64,000 nucleotides of DNA, taken from positions 1,488,001 to 1,552,000 of the forward strand of contig NC_015564.1 in NCBI RefSeq assembly GCF_000214175.1, written 5' to 3'. This DNA comes from Hoyosella subflava DQS3-9A1 (lineage in GTDB: Bacteria > Actinomycetota > Actinomycetes > Mycobacteriales > Mycobacteriaceae). Under the pieces are notes generated by a model. It was not told the DNA's origin. It made no database searches and saw only the letters and a list, made by a program, of their open reading frames with translations. The position numbers were made by a program, and so were the translations under genes. This document shows positions 1 through 12,131 of this stretch, in pieces (position 1 is the first letter of the stretch; every line of letters starts with the position of its first letter).

Positions 1-364
1 TGTCCGCTGGCAGCTCCGGCTCAGCAGGGGAGGGCACGAGTCCGAGGAACGTCGAAGCGATAGTTCGGCGCCCTGGGACGCGATGGGGGTCGCTGAACAC
101 GGACAGTTGTTCGAGATGCGCCAGCTCGCGGACGTCGACCTTTTCTGCGAGCTGGCGGCGCGCGGAAGTCGGCAAGTCCTCGTCAGAACCAAGTTTTCCG
201 CCGGGTAGCGACCACATGCCGACCATCGGTGCCATGGCGCGTTCCCACAGTAAGACGCACAGTTCAGCGCCATTGTGATGCTTCGGATCGTCATGAGAGC
301 TCAGGTGCCGTACTTGGAACACGGCTACCAGGACTTCGTGAACGGTGCTACCATTGACAATCAC
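1..364 (-). CDS. Nudix-family protein, NrtR-type regulator of NAD synthesis (partial)
   Basis: The minus strand is open from a GTG at 364 to the left edge, giving about 121 N-terminal residues. They begin VIVNGSTVHEVLVAVFQVR and contain WSLPGGKLGSDE, the first half of a Nudix-like box. The following segment, RRQLAEKVDV, lacks the REXXEE glutamates of active Nudix hydrolases, which fits a sensor rather than an enzyme. Family knowledge: NrtR proteins join a Nudix-like ADP-ribose sensor to a C-terminal winged helix and repress NAD genes; the winged helix would lie outside the window. It diverges from nadABC with a perfect palindrome touching its start codon. In-frame codons continue upstream of the GTG, so the start is not certain. 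An ordinary Nudix hydrolase is the alternative. Confidence 0.8.
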   Translation of the reverse strand, partial: MIVNGSTVHEVLVAVFQVRHLSSHDDPKHHNGAELCVLLWERAMAPMVGMWSLPGGKLGSDEDLPTSARRQLAEKVDVRELAHLEQLSVFSDPHRVPGRRTIASTFLGLVPSPAEPELPAD

Positions 365-387
365 GTTTTCGATTCTAAGTCGAAAAC
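365..387. promoter_or_regulatory. Perfect inverted repeat, candidate NrtR operator
   Basis: The arms GTTTTCGA (365-372) and TCGAAAAC (380-387) are exact reverse complements separated by 7 bases. The site abuts the GTG start of the Nudix/NrtR-like gene and lies about 87 bases upstream of the nadA ATG. This is where an autoregulated repressor controlling both directions would bind. The assignment to NrtR is inferred from position and symmetry. A second, smaller repeat (CACCGG 429-434, CCGGTG 442-447) lies between this site and the nadA ribosome binding site. Confidence 0.6.
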
Positions 388-473
388 CTGGGATGGTCGA
401 ATCGAAACCCCGGCCAGGCCATGGCAAACACCGGGAAACCTCCGGTGGTGTCTGATTGTGAGGAGATACGGTC

Positions 474-1535
474 ATGACGACCGCGACAACAGCAGCGCCG
501 TTTCTGACGGAGACGACCCTTGAACTGCTCGGCCAGATCGAGGATGGCCCCGGCGGCTTCGGCGGGGTCACTGGCGGGCCGGACTGGGCCCAAGAAGTGC
601 GGAGGCTCGCGCGTGAACGCAACGCGACGATCCTTGCGCACAACTACCAGCTGCCCGAAATCCAGGATGTTGCCGACCACGTCGGCGACTCGCTGGCGCT
701 GTCCAGAATTGCTGCTGACGCTCCGGAGAGCACCATTGTGTTCTGCGGTGTGCATTTCATGGCCGAAACCGCGAAGATCCTTTCGCCAGAGAAGACCGTG
801 CTGATACCGGATCAGCGCGCTGGTTGCTCGCTTGCTGACTCTATTAGTGCGGACGAGCTCCGCGAATGGAAAGACGAGCACCCGGGTGCTGTTGTGGTGT
901 CGTACGTCAACACCACCGCGGAGGTGAAAGCGCTGACAGACATCTGCTGCACCTCATCGAATGCCGTCGACGTCGTCGCGTCGATAGAGCCTGATCGCGA
1001 CATTCTCTTCCTGCCAGACCAGTTCCTCGGGGCTCACGTCAAGCGTGTCACCGGACGGAAGAACCTGCACATTTGGGCCGGCGAATGTCACGTCCACGCA
1101 GGCATCAACGGCGATGAGCTTGCCGCCCAGGCCCGCTCGCACCCCGACGCTGACCTCTTCGTGCACCCCGAGTGTGGCTGTGCGACATCAGCGCTGTACC
1201 TCGCTGGCGAGGGAGCGGTGCCCGAAGATCGTGTGAAGATCTTGTCCACGGGTGGCATGCTCGACGCCGCTCGGTCGACTGGCGCTCGCCAGGTTCTCGT
1301 TGCCACCGAAGTCGGAATGCTGCACCAACTCCGCCGAGCGGCACCGGACATCGACTTTCAGGCAGTCAACGATCGAGCTTCATGCAAGTACATGAAGATG
1401 ATCACCCCGGCCGCGCTGCTGCGCAGCCTTGTCGAAAATGCGGACGAGGTACACGTTGACGCCGAAACCGCAGCGAAGGCACGGCAGTCGGTGCAGCGCA
1501 TGATCTCGATCGGTAATCCCGGCGGCGGTGAGTGA
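474..1535 (+). CDS. nadA: Quinolinate synthase NadA
   Basis: NadA condenses iminoaspartate, made by NadB, with dihydroxyacetone phosphate to give quinolinate, using an oxygen-sensitive [4Fe-4S] cluster. The 353-residue protein has the motifs [38 protein letters not shown] and [14 protein letters not shown]. The cysteines of CCTSSN, HPECGC and ASCKYM are the likely cluster ligands. The ATG at 474 follows a GAGGAG ribosome binding site at about 459. The gene is the first of a tightly coupled nadABC operon, overlapping nadB at its stop codon. Control by the adjacent NrtR-type repressor is inferred. Confidence 0.97.
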   Translation: MTTATTAAPFLTETTLELLGQIEDGPGGFGGVTGGPDWAQEVRRLARERNATILAHNYQLPEIQDVADHVGDSLALSRIAADAPESTIVFCGVHFMAETAKILSPEKTVLIPDQRAGCSLADSISADELREWKDEHPGAVVVSYVNTTAEVKALTDICCTSSNAVDVVASIEPDRDILFLPDQFLGAHVKRVTGRKNLHIWAGECHVHAGINGDELAAQARSHPDADLFVHPECGCATSALYLAGEGAVPEDRVKILSTGGMLDAARSTGARQVLVATEVGMLHQLRRAAPDIDFQAVNDRASCKYMKMITPAALLRSLVENADEVHVDAETAAKARQSVQRMISIGNPGGGE

Positions 1536-3112
1536 TGAGCCCCCGAACAGGGGGTGCTCGCAGCGAGTGGGAACGTCACGCTGATGTCGTCATCGTCGGA
1601 GCTGGCATCGCTGGTCTGACGGCAGCTCTGCGGGCACATGCGCGTGGTCTGAAAGTCATCGTGGTTCGTAAAGCGGCCCACGGGGACACGGCTACGGCGC
1701 TCGCGCAGGGGGGCGTGGCCGTCGTCGACGGCTCAGTGCCCAGCGATAGCGTGCCGCGACACTTCGGCGACACCGTCGCGGCAGGTGGGGGACTCGTCGA
1801 TGGGCATGCCGCAACCGTCATCCTCACCGAAGGAGCGGAGGCGATCCGGCGACTGCGTGCTCGCGGCGCCCACTTCGACGAGGGGCCCGATGGGTTGCTG
1901 CGGACCCGTGAAGGTGGTCACTCCGAGCGTCGCATCATTCATGCTGGGGGTGATGCGACGGGAGCAGAGATCCAGCGTGCGCTCAACCACGCATCGCGCC
2001 GGCTGACGGTTCTCGACCACCACAACGTCGTTGCTATCGGTGTAGCGGCCGGTGAAGTCACTGGCGTGTCCGTCGTCGACACCACCGGCGCGCGGGGCCT
2101 GATCCATGCGTCGACGGTGGTCCTCGCCACAGGCGGCATCGGTCAGCTGTATGCGGTCACCACGAACCCTGGCTCGGCAACCGCCGACGGAATCGCGCTG
2201 GCGCTTCGCGCTGGAGCGACGGTCACGGACGTCGAGTTCATCCAGTTCCATCCAACGATGCTGTACTCACCGACCGGCTCCGGCACCCGCCCGCTGATCA
2301 GCGAAGCGGTCCGTGGTGAAGGGGGACGGCTTGTCGACATCGACGGGCGTGCCGTCACGGACGGCGACCCGCGCGGCGACTTAGCGCCACGTGATGTTGT
2401 GGCCCGGGCCATCGCCACACGTATGCGGGAGACCGATGCCGCGCACGTCTATCTTGATGCACGTAGCATCAATGGTTTCGCGCAGCGATTCCCGACGATC
2501 GCCACGTTGTGTGCGCGGGAAGGGATTGACCCGCAATCTGACTTGATTCCAGTCGCTCCGGGAGCTCATTACCACTGCGGTGGAGTCATGACGGATGTCA
2601 ATGGGGCGTCGAGCATCCCAGGGCTCTACGCGGTAGGCGAGACGGCGCGCACAGGGCTCCACGGCGCTAATCGCCTCGCTTCCAACAGTCTCCTCGAAGC
2701 CATCGTAGTGGGAGAGCGCGTCGGCGCGGCTGTCGTAAGTCGAGTCGGCCGAGCCATTAGCTCATGGGTGGAAACCCAGTGGTCTGAGCCTGCCGGTTCC
2801 ACACTGCCTCGAGTTGTCTTGCAGCGCATGATGAGTCAGCAAGCTGGCGTTGTTCGCGACGAGACGGGCCTTTCCTGTGCTGCGAATACGCTCGCCGATG
2901 CAGTGGCCTCACAGGGTGTATACGAAGATCAGAACCTGCATCTCACTGCTTCGGCAATCATCGCGGCCGCCCGGTGGCGGCGTGAAACACGCGGCAGTCA
3001 TACGCGTCGCGACTTCCCTTACACGGACCCGGAATGCGCACGCAGCATCCCTATCTCACTGCGAGACGGAATGATCTCGCTCGACTCCCTGGAGGCCACA
3101 GCTCGTGTGTGA
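1535..3112 (+). CDS. nadB: L-aspartate oxidase NadB
   Basis: NadB is a flavoprotein that oxidises L-aspartate to iminoaspartate, the substrate of NadA. The N-terminal dinucleotide fold ADVVIVGAGIAGLTAALRA binds FAD. The later segment GLYAVGETARTGLHGANRLA is typical of the succinate dehydrogenase/aspartate oxidase family. The length of about 525 residues is normal. GTG 1532 and ATG 1535 are alternative in-frame starts overlapping the nadA stop; the ATG is chosen. The gene overlaps nadC by 8 bases, so the three NAD genes are translationally coupled. Confidence 0.96.
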   Translation: MSPRTGGARSEWERHADVVIVGAGIAGLTAALRAHARGLKVIVVRKAAHGDTATALAQGGVAVVDGSVPSDSVPRHFGDTVAAGGGLVDGHAATVILTEGAEAIRRLRARGAHFDEGPDGLLRTREGGHSERRIIHAGGDATGAEIQRALNHASRRLTVLDHHNVVAIGVAAGEVTGVSVVDTTGARGLIHASTVVLATGGIGQLYAVTTNPGSATADGIALALRAGATVTDVEFIQFHPTMLYSPTGSGTRPLISEAVRGEGGRLVDIDGRAVTDGDPRGDLAPRDVVARAIATRMRETDAAHVYLDARSINGFAQRFPTIATLCAREGIDPQSDLIPVAPGAHYHCGGVMTDVNGASSIPGLYAVGETARTGLHGANRLASNSLLEAIVVGERVGAAVVSRVGRAISSWVETQWSEPAGSTLPRVVLQRMMSQQAGVVRDETGLSCAANTLADAVASQGVYEDQNLHLTASAIIAAARWRRETRGSHTRRDFPYTDPECARSIPISLRDGMISLDSLEATARV

Positions 3113-3971
3113 AGCCCTCACTGAAGCGGAACTCAACGAAGCTCTCCGTGTCGTGCGCATCGCTCTCGACGAGGACCTGCGTTACGGTCCGGACGTCACA
3201 ACTGTCGCGACGGTGAGCGAAAACGCGATCACTGAAGCGCAGGTGGTCTCCCGAGTTGACGGCACTATTGCTGGGATCGGCGTGGCCAGCCTCGTACTAG
3301 ACGAAGTGTTGGGAGCGGACGGCTACGCTCTCCTCGGCGCGGTGAAGGATGGCGCGCGTGTTGCACCGGGGGATGTGGTGCTTTCGGTGAAAGCTCCGAC
3401 ACGCGGGCTCCTTACCGCAGAACGCACACTACTGAATCTTCTGTGTCATCTTTCCGGCATCGCCAGCGAAACCGCTCGGTGGGTAGATGAAGTTTCCGGG
3501 ACTGGTGCGCAAATACGGGATACCCGCAAGACGTTGCCCGGGCTGCGTGTGCTGCAGAAGTACGCGGTGCGCGTTGGTGGCGGTGTGAATCACCGCATGG
3601 CGCTCGGCGATGCCGCACTGATCAAGGACAACCACGTGGCCGCAGCCGGATCTATCGTTGCTGCTCTCGAAGCGGTACGCGCGCAGTTCCCCGGGGTCCC
3701 GTGTGAGGTCGAAGTGGACTCGCTCGAGCAGTTGAACGATGTGCTCGCAGCCGGGGCGGAACTTGTGCTCCTCGACAACTTCCCGGTCTGGCAGACCCAG
3801 ATTGCTGTGCAGCGACGTGATCGAATGGCGCCCTCGACGCGGTTGGAGTCATCTGGTGGGCTGAGTCTCGAGGTGGCACGTGAGTACGCCGCGACGGGTG
3901 TCGACTACCTTGCTGTCGGCGCGCTCACACATTCGGTGACCGTGATGGACCTGGGGCTCGACATACCGTGA
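3105..3971 (+). CDS. nadC: Nicotinate-nucleotide pyrophosphorylase NadC
   Basis: NadC converts quinolinate and PRPP to nicotinate mononucleotide with loss of CO2, completing the de novo NAD branch encoded here. The 288-residue protein has RDTRKTLPGLRVLQKYAVRV, HRMALGDAALIKDNHV and EVEVDSLEQL, which form the phosphoribosyl and quinolinate sites. The GTG start lies inside the end of nadB, consistent with coupled translation. No terminator is obvious after the stop codon. Confidence 0.96.
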   Translation: MCEALTEAELNEALRVVRIALDEDLRYGPDVTTVATVSENAITEAQVVSRVDGTIAGIGVASLVLDEVLGADGYALLGAVKDGARVAPGDVVLSVKAPTRGLLTAERTLLNLLCHLSGIASETARWVDEVSGTGAQIRDTRKTLPGLRVLQKYAVRVGGGVNHRMALGDAALIKDNHVAAAGSIVAALEAVRAQFPGVPCEVEVDSLEQLNDVLAAGAELVLLDNFPVWQTQIAVQRRDRMAPSTRLESSGGLSLEVAREYAATGVDYLAVGALTHSVTVMDLGLDIP

Positions 3972-4079
3972 CCGCTGCGAGAAGTGGCTCCACAGAATTG
4001 GTATCGGTCGTCACATTTGCGTCGTATTCCCTGCTGCGCGCTTGAACCGCACGAGATCGGCAGCGTACTTTCCGGAGGT

Positions 4080-4565
4080 ATGACGGAAACTTCGCAAACA
4101 ACCCACCTGGCGCCGGTGACATCATCATCATCGGCGCTCGCGGTGCCCGGTGACCCCTCTGATGTTGTTCGCGAATTCGTAGCGGCGCTGCAGGAAGGCG
4201 ACATCGAGATCTGCCTGTCGCACCTCCACGAGGACGTCGTATTCCACCCGGCGCCGCTCCCGCCCGTACATGGCAAGGCCGCGGTCGCGCGTCAGCTCCA
4301 ACTGCTGCGGCTGCTCGCGAGGCGCATTTCCATACAGACGCACAACATCGCGGCCAATGGGGGAGTCGTGCTCACGGAGCGCACCCACGCAATTGAGCTA
4401 GGTCCGATTCCCGTCGACTTCTGGACCTGGGGGACTTTCGAACTCGTCGACGGAAAGATCGCGTTGTGGCGGGAGCGGTTCGACATCGCGGAACTATCCT
4501 TCGCGGCGGCCCGCGGAATCGCGCATGCTGCCACGGCACTGCAGATTGAGTCACGCCGCGGTTAA
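4080..4565 (+). CDS. Limonene-1,2-epoxide hydrolase-like (NTF2-fold) protein
   Basis: The 161-residue product has an NTF2-like fold of the limonene-epoxide hydrolase family: DVVREFVAALQEGD near the N-terminus, then LTERTHAIELGP, FWTWGTFELVDGKIALWRERFD. Known LEH enzymes use an Asp-Arg-Asp triad in which R and D sit two residues apart. Here that pair reads R101-T-H103, so one catalytic Asp is His, while the last Asp (D135) remains. Activity may therefore be altered or lost. ATG 4080 is preceded by GGAGG, but the spacing is only one base; an in-frame GTG at 3984 is the alternative. It follows nadC by about 110 bases. Confidence 0.75.
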   Translation: MTETSQTTHLAPVTSSSSALAVPGDPSDVVREFVAALQEGDIEICLSHLHEDVVFHPAPLPPVHGKAAVARQLQLLRLLARRISIQTHNIAANGGVVLTERTHAIELGPIPVDFWTWGTFELVDGKIALWRERFDIAELSFAAARGIAHAATALQIESRRG

Positions 4566-4597
4566 CTGAAGCCGCCAATACGGTCACAACTCTCAGA

Positions 4598-4645
4598 CTC
4601 AGGCGTAACCGAGCCTCCCTCTCGTGGCTCCACTCATACGCTGAG
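4598..4645. terminator. Stem-loop between LEH-like gene and subtilisin gene
   Basis: Nested inverted repeats CTCAG(G)CGTA (4598-4607) with TACGCTGAG (4637-4645), and GAGCC (4611-4615) with GGCTC (4626-4630), can form one interrupted hairpin with a single bulged base. There is no T tract. It could end the nad-side transcript or structure the leader of the downstream secreted protease. Nothing else is evident in 4566-4717. Confidence 0.35.
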
Positions 4646-4717
4646 ACCTCGCGCGCTGCCCTCAAACGGGGCGTTCGGTGCGCGCTTGTCGTTGTGCTCA
4701 ATTGTGGAGGCTACTCA

Positions 4718-6088
4718 ATGCGCCGAACCCTGCTCGGAGCGCTTTCAGCGTCAGTTCTGGTTGGTGGATTGGCGCTGATCGGCGCTCCGATGGCTTCAGC
4801 GGACCAGAATGACGCATACATCGTGGTGTTCAACGAGCAGGTCAATACCCACGCGAAGACGGTCGCAGTCGAACGTACCTACGGAATTAGCAGTAACCGC
4901 AGCTACAGTCACGCCATCCGTGGATTCTCCGCCCGCATGCCCTCCGCAGTCCGTGAGCGACTAGCACAGGACCCGGACGTCGCTTTCATCGCTCCAGACC
5001 GCGCTGTCGCAGCGCACATCGCGAGTGTCCCTCTCTCGGAGGGGGCATCAGTTCCCACTGGCGTCAGACGAATTGAAGCCGCCACCGCAACAGCGGTCAG
5101 CCCAGCCAGTGATGCCGCAGTAGCGGTCATCGATACGGGAATAGACCTGCAGAACCCAGACCTCAACGCAGTCGCAGGCACCGACTGCACGGCCAGTGGC
5201 GGCACCTCGCAAGACGCGAACGGGCATGGAACGCACGTTGCAGGCATCATCGGTGCGCGCAATTCCGGCTCCGACACTGTCGGGGTTGCACCAAACACCC
5301 GCCTGTATTCAGTCAAAGTCCTCGACAGCGATGGCGTCGGCACAATTTCACAGCTGATCTGCGGCATCGACTGGGTGACCGCGAACGCCGAAAATCTCGG
5401 AATCAAGGTCGCGAATGTGAGCCTCGGGACGACCGGAAGTAACGACAACAACTGCGGCAGAACCAATAACGATCCACTGCACCTCGCGATCTGCAGGTCC
5501 ACCGAGCGTGGCACCACCTACGTCGTATCGGCAGGGAATGACCGGACCTCGATATCAGGAGCGATCCCTGCTGCCTACCCGGAAGTACTGACAGTGACCG
5601 CGATGTCAGACAGCGATGGCCGTCCAGGCAGGACCGGAGGCCGACCCTCCTGCGCTACCGCTGAGTCAGACGACACCCCAGCGACATTCACCAATTTCGC
5701 CAGGACTTCGAGCGCGATCGCCCACACGGTCGCTGCGCCTGGCGTGTGTATCTCGTCGACGCGGGTCGGCGGTGGCGTCACCACATTATCGGGCAGTTCG
5801 ATGGCTGCCCCCCACGTCACAGGGGTCGTGGCGCTGTGCCTTGGCAGTGGGGGCGTGGCCGGTCCATGCGGTGGTCTCACACCCGCGCAGATCGGCCAGT
5901 CGGTCCGCAGTCACGCAGCGACGCGTCCTGCGAGCTACGGATTCACCGGCGATCCGCGGAACTCTCCTGGAAGCAACTATTACGGCTACCTAGTACACGC
6001 GGACGTCGAGCCTTCTCCAACCACTGACCCTGAACCCACGCCAGAACCTGAGCCTTGCCGTCCCATGGGCAGCCTCGGTGGCTGTTAG
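4718..6088 (+). CDS. Secreted subtilisin-like serine protease (S8 family)
   Basis: The 456-residue product starts with a signal peptide (residues 1-28, ending MASA). An I9-type inhibitor propeptide follows, from about residue 32 to 100 (YIVVFNEQV to VAFIAPDRA). The catalytic domain carries all subtilase motifs: D139 in AVAVIDTGIDLQNP, H170 in NGHGTHVAG, oxyanion N274 in SAGN and S361 in GSSMAAPHVTG. The C-terminus is a short proline-rich tail with two cysteines. There is no transmembrane anchor, so it is not a mycosin of a type VII system. ATG 4718 is chosen because of a GTGGAGG ribosome binding site and the signal peptide. The next gene also encodes an exported protein and starts 16 bases later. 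Confidence 0.93.
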   Translation: MRRTLLGALSASVLVGGLALIGAPMASADQNDAYIVVFNEQVNTHAKTVAVERTYGISSNRSYSHAIRGFSARMPSAVRERLAQDPDVAFIAPDRAVAAHIASVPLSEGASVPTGVRRIEAATATAVSPASDAAVAVIDTGIDLQNPDLNAVAGTDCTASGGTSQDANGHGTHVAGIIGARNSGSDTVGVAPNTRLYSVKVLDSDGVGTISQLICGIDWVTANAENLGIKVANVSLGTTGSNDNNCGRTNNDPLHLAICRSTERGTTYVVSAGNDRTSISGAIPAAYPEVLTVTAMSDSDGRPGRTGGRPSCATAESDDTPATFTNFARTSSAIAHTVAAPGVCISSTRVGGGVTTLSGSSMAAPHVTGVVALCLGSGGVAGPCGGLTPAQIGQSVRSHAATRPASYGFTGDPRNSPGSNYYGYLVHADVEPSPTTDPEPTPEPEPCRPMGSLGGC

Positions 6089-6104
6089 CTAACAAGGAGT
6101 CCGT

Positions 6105-7472
6105 ATGAGATCTCTTTCCACCCAACCACTCTGGCTGGCTGCAGCTGTGGTGGCCGGCGGGTTCGTCGTCCCGGCGGCAATTCCGGCCACGGCAAGCGCA
6201 GCGCCGTGCTCGGGCGTCACAGCCTCGTCCACCGAATCTGACGAAGCTGAAGTGGAGGGAACTCCCCTCGGACGTAAGCCGATCACGGCAGACGGTCCAG
6301 TCGGAAGTGAGCCGCAAGATGAGCTTTTCAGCGCCCAATCTGCCTCGCCGGCTTCGCTTGTCGGGATGTTGACGGGCCCGCGCAGCGACAACGCGACAGT
6401 CGAACGCTTCGGCATTTCGGGGACTGATCTTGGGATCATGTGGGATAACGGAGGCAGCGGTGCCGAACGGCAGGTCCTCATTGCCTACGGTGACACCTTC
6501 GGCGACTGTTCCCTCCCTGGCAATGAGTGGCGGTACAACACTCTGATGCGCTCAGGCGACACCACGCTGTCGGATGGGATGTCCGTCCCGGACCCCTTGA
6601 CAGAGGAAGATGCCGACTACCTCCAGGGTGGCTCACCGGTCACCGTCGATAGACCGAACTTCTCCAAACAGATTATCGACAGCCTAGAGCTGGCGCCGAC
6701 CGAGATCACTGTGATCCCCACCGCCGGAATCTCCGTGGGTACGACGCAGTACATCAACTTCATGTCCGTCCGGCAGTGGGGCACCCCCGGTCAGTGGACC
6801 ACAAATTTTTCGGCGATCGCAGTGTCCGAAGACAATGGCGAGAACTGGGAAGTCGATCCAGGAACGATTCGATTCAATCAGAACAGCGGGATCTCGGGCG
6901 CCACCTTCATCGCGGGTAACCAGAACTTTCAGATGACGGCATACGTCAAACGCGACGGCTACGTCTACACCTTCGGGACACCCTCGGGCCGCAGCGGTGC
7001 GGCACGCGTCGCGCGTGTCCTCGAGGAGGAGATCCTCGAGCTTCAGAAGTACGACTACTGGAACGGTTCATCGTGGGTGAATGCTGATCCTGGGGCAGCG
7101 AGCAACGTCATTGGTGCGCCCGTCAGTGAAATGTCGGTTCAATGGAACGACTATCTCGGCAAATACATCGCGATGTATACGAACGGCGTGGGTAGCGTCG
7201 TGATGCGCACCGCCAGTCAGCCACAAGGCCCGTGGAGTAGTGCACAGACGATCATGACGGCTGCAGCTTGGCCGGGCGGGCTATATGCCCCGTACATCCA
7301 CCCTTGGTCCTCGGGCAATCAGTTGTACTTCACAGTTTCGCGCTGGTCCGATTACAACGTTCTGTTCATGCGCACGACTCTGAGCCAGGACCCGCCCTCC
7401 GGCGGTGGTTCACTCAGTGGTCCGTCCGCGCAGAACCTCGATTCTGGGAGCCTCCAGGCCTTCCCCTTCTGA
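6105..7472 (+). CDS. Secreted DUF4185 protein, GH183-like arabinan hydrolase candidate
   Basis: This 455-residue protein has a signal peptide (residues 1 to about 32, ending ATASAAP). Its body is DUF4185-like, with GTDLGIMWDNG, VLIAYGDTFGDC, and later YAPYIHPWSSGNQLYFTVS. DUF4185 proteins adopt a beta-propeller fold, and members act as endo-D-arabinofuranases (GH183) on mycobacterial-type arabinan; this is family knowledge. A role in remodelling its own arabinogalactan or lipoarabinomannan is inferred. A strong AAGGAG ribosome binding site lies in the 16-base gap after the protease gene, implying co-transcription. Confidence 0.8.
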   Translation: MRSLSTQPLWLAAAVVAGGFVVPAAIPATASAAPCSGVTASSTESDEAEVEGTPLGRKPITADGPVGSEPQDELFSAQSASPASLVGMLTGPRSDNATVERFGISGTDLGIMWDNGGSGAERQVLIAYGDTFGDCSLPGNEWRYNTLMRSGDTTLSDGMSVPDPLTEEDADYLQGGSPVTVDRPNFSKQIIDSLELAPTEITVIPTAGISVGTTQYINFMSVRQWGTPGQWTTNFSAIAVSEDNGENWEVDPGTIRFNQNSGISGATFIAGNQNFQMTAYVKRDGYVYTFGTPSGRSGAARVARVLEEEILELQKYDYWNGSSWVNADPGAASNVIGAPVSEMSVQWNDYLGKYIAMYTNGVGSVVMRTASQPQGPWSSAQTIMTAAAWPGGLYAPYIHPWSSGNQLYFTVSRWSDYNVLFMRTTLSQDPPSGGGSLSGPSAQNLDSGSLQAFPF

Positions 7473-7473
7473 C

Positions 7474-8136
7474 TCAGGGCGCGGCCGGAGCCGACGCACG
7501 TAACGTGACGGCTCCGGCCGCGAACAGCCAGAGTGGCCCGGCGAGAAGAACGGCGTATCCCGTTGGTGAGGGCACGATACCGAACAGCGCCGCAACCGCC
7601 GTGAGACCTGATAACGCCGCTGTCGCGCCCAGCGCCACCAGCCAGCGTTGCACCTGCGGATGCCATGCTCCGGACATGCTGAGGAGCATGGGGGTGACTG
7701 AAAGCAGTAGTACGGTGGCCGTCCAGTCGCCGCGCGAGGCAGCCCATCCGATTACCTCCGCGACCTCGCGGGAACCGTTGGGTGCGGCAACGTTGATAAG
7801 TGCGAGCATAGTGAGGTAAGTGGGCAGCGCGACCGCAGCTCCGACTGTTGCGGAGGCGGTGCCCAGCCACCCGGCGAGAGAGCGCGTATAGACAGCGAGT
7901 GCGGTCGCTGCGGCCACGATCAGTAGCGAGGCGATCATCCATAGGAACAACGTCACGACCAGCAGGTGATTCTCTACCGCCGCGGCGAAGTAGGCGGCCA
8001 TGTCTCCCGAGTTCACCGCAGTTTCAAGATCTGCGCCCGCGAGGGCATAAAGCACCATGCCCGTGGTGATGATCGTGCCGGCGAGGAGGCTTGATACTCC
8101 AGCAACTCGCGTGACCAGTTCGCTGCGGTTTCTCAT
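7474..8136 (-). CDS. Multi-pass membrane protein of unknown function
   Basis: This 220-residue protein starts at [11 protein letters not shown] and has about six hydrophobic segments, for example [20 protein letters not shown] and [21 protein letters not shown] do not recognise a family. It runs opposite to the DUF4185 gene, ending 1 base from its stop, and diverges from hisD with about 100 bases between. An in-frame extension upstream to 8238 would overlap the hisD start and is not favoured. Confidence 0.7.
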   Translation of the reverse strand: MRNRSELVTRVAGVSSLLAGTIITTGMVLYALAGADLETAVNSGDMAAYFAAAVENHLLVVTLFLWMIASLLIVAAATALAVYTRSLAGWLGTASATVGAAVALPTYLTMLALINVAAPNGSREVAEVIGWAASRGDWTATVLLLSVTPMLLSMSGAWHPQVQRWLVALGATAALSGLTAVAALFGIVPSPTGYAVLLAGPLWLFAAGAVTLRASAPAAP

Positions 8137-8236
8137 AGTGAGGACGACGGTACAGGTGTCCGCGAGATCAGCTTCGTGTGCGGAGATCGTGGCGCCGTAT
8201 CCTGGTGATGAACGAATACCATCAGGAAGGACCTGC

Positions 8237-11332
<3,096 letters not shown>

Positions 11333-11336
<4 letters not shown>

Positions 11337-11494
11337 GCTCTGCGCTGATGTACCTGCTGTTTATGGCAGCAGGGTTCTTGATCGGCGGTGCGATCGCCCT
11401 GTGGAAGATCAACCGGTTTCTTTCCGGTGTGCTCGCGGCGCTCGCGGTGTTCTGTGGCGTGGGTGCTGTGCTGCGATTGATGGAGGTGGTCTGA
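11333..11494 (+). CDS. Small membrane protein inside the his operon (53 aa)
   Basis: A 53-residue reading frame starts with GTG overlapping the hisB stop (GTGA) and ends 1 base before the hisH GTG. It has two hydrophobic segments, [20 protein letters not shown] and [19 protein letters not shown], joined by WKINR. The tight overlap on both sides and membrane-like composition support a real translated gene. I do not recognise the family. A role in histidine synthesis is not implied by anything but position. Confidence 0.7.
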
Positions 11495-11495
11495 A

Positions 11496-12131
11496 GTGAA
11501 GTCGCCCAAGGTAGCCATCTTGGATTACGGCTCGGGCAACCTCCGGTCGGCGCAGCGTGCCGTCGAACGCGTTGGCGCTGACACAACCGTCACCGCCGAC
11601 CCACAGGCCGCTCTCGAGGCGGATGGCCTCGTGGTGCCGGGTGTGGGGGCTTTCGCAGCGTGCATGGAAGGTCTGCGCGCAGTGAAGGGCGACACGATCA
11701 TTGGTCGGCGTCTGGCTGGGGGCCGACCAGTACTGGGCATCTGCGTTGGCATGCAGATCTTGTTCGAGCGGGGCGTTGAGTTCGGTGTCGAGGCGACCGG
11801 ATGCGGCGAATGGCCCGGCACAGTTGAGCGGCTGAAAGCCGATGTGTTGCCGCACATGGGGTGGAATACCGTGCAAGCCCCAGAGGGCAGTTTGCTATTC
11901 CGTGGTATTGATCCCACTACGCGGTTCTACTTCGTGCACACCTACGCGGCGCAGAAGTGGGAGATGGAACCGTCCGACATTCTCGCTCCGCCCAAGCTGA
12001 CGTGGGGCGACTACGGCGGGAGGTTTCTCGCCGCGGTAGAGAACGGCCCATTAGCCGCGACTCAGTTTCATCCCGAGAAATCGGGGGACGCCGGAGCGCA
12101 TTTGCTGGAGAATTGGGTGAGGTCGGTGTGA
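11496..12131 (+). CDS. hisH: Imidazole glycerol phosphate synthase glutaminase subunit HisH
   Basis: HisH hydrolyses glutamine and channels ammonia to HisF. The 211-residue class I amidotransferase has the nucleophile in [11 protein letters not shown] and the His-Glu pair in [10 protein letters not shown]. The GTG start is 1 base after the preceding small gene. Its partner hisF lies three genes downstream. The stop codon overlaps the start of another small membrane protein gene. Confidence 0.96.
   Translation: MKSPKVAILDYGSGNLRSAQRAVERVGADTTVTADPQAALEADGLVVPGVGAFAACMEGLRAVKGDTIIGRRLAGGRPVLGICVGMQILFERGVEFGVEATGCGEWPGTVERLKADVLPHMGWNTVQAPEGSLLFRGIDPTTRFYFVHTYAAQKWEMEPSDILAPPKLTWGDYGGRFLAAVENGPLAATQFHPEKSGDAGAHLLENWVRSV

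Noticed and set aside
275-523. Short plus-strand frame upstream of nadA
   Set aside because: It crosses the palindrome and the nadA start and opposes the Nudix gene. No coding evidence.
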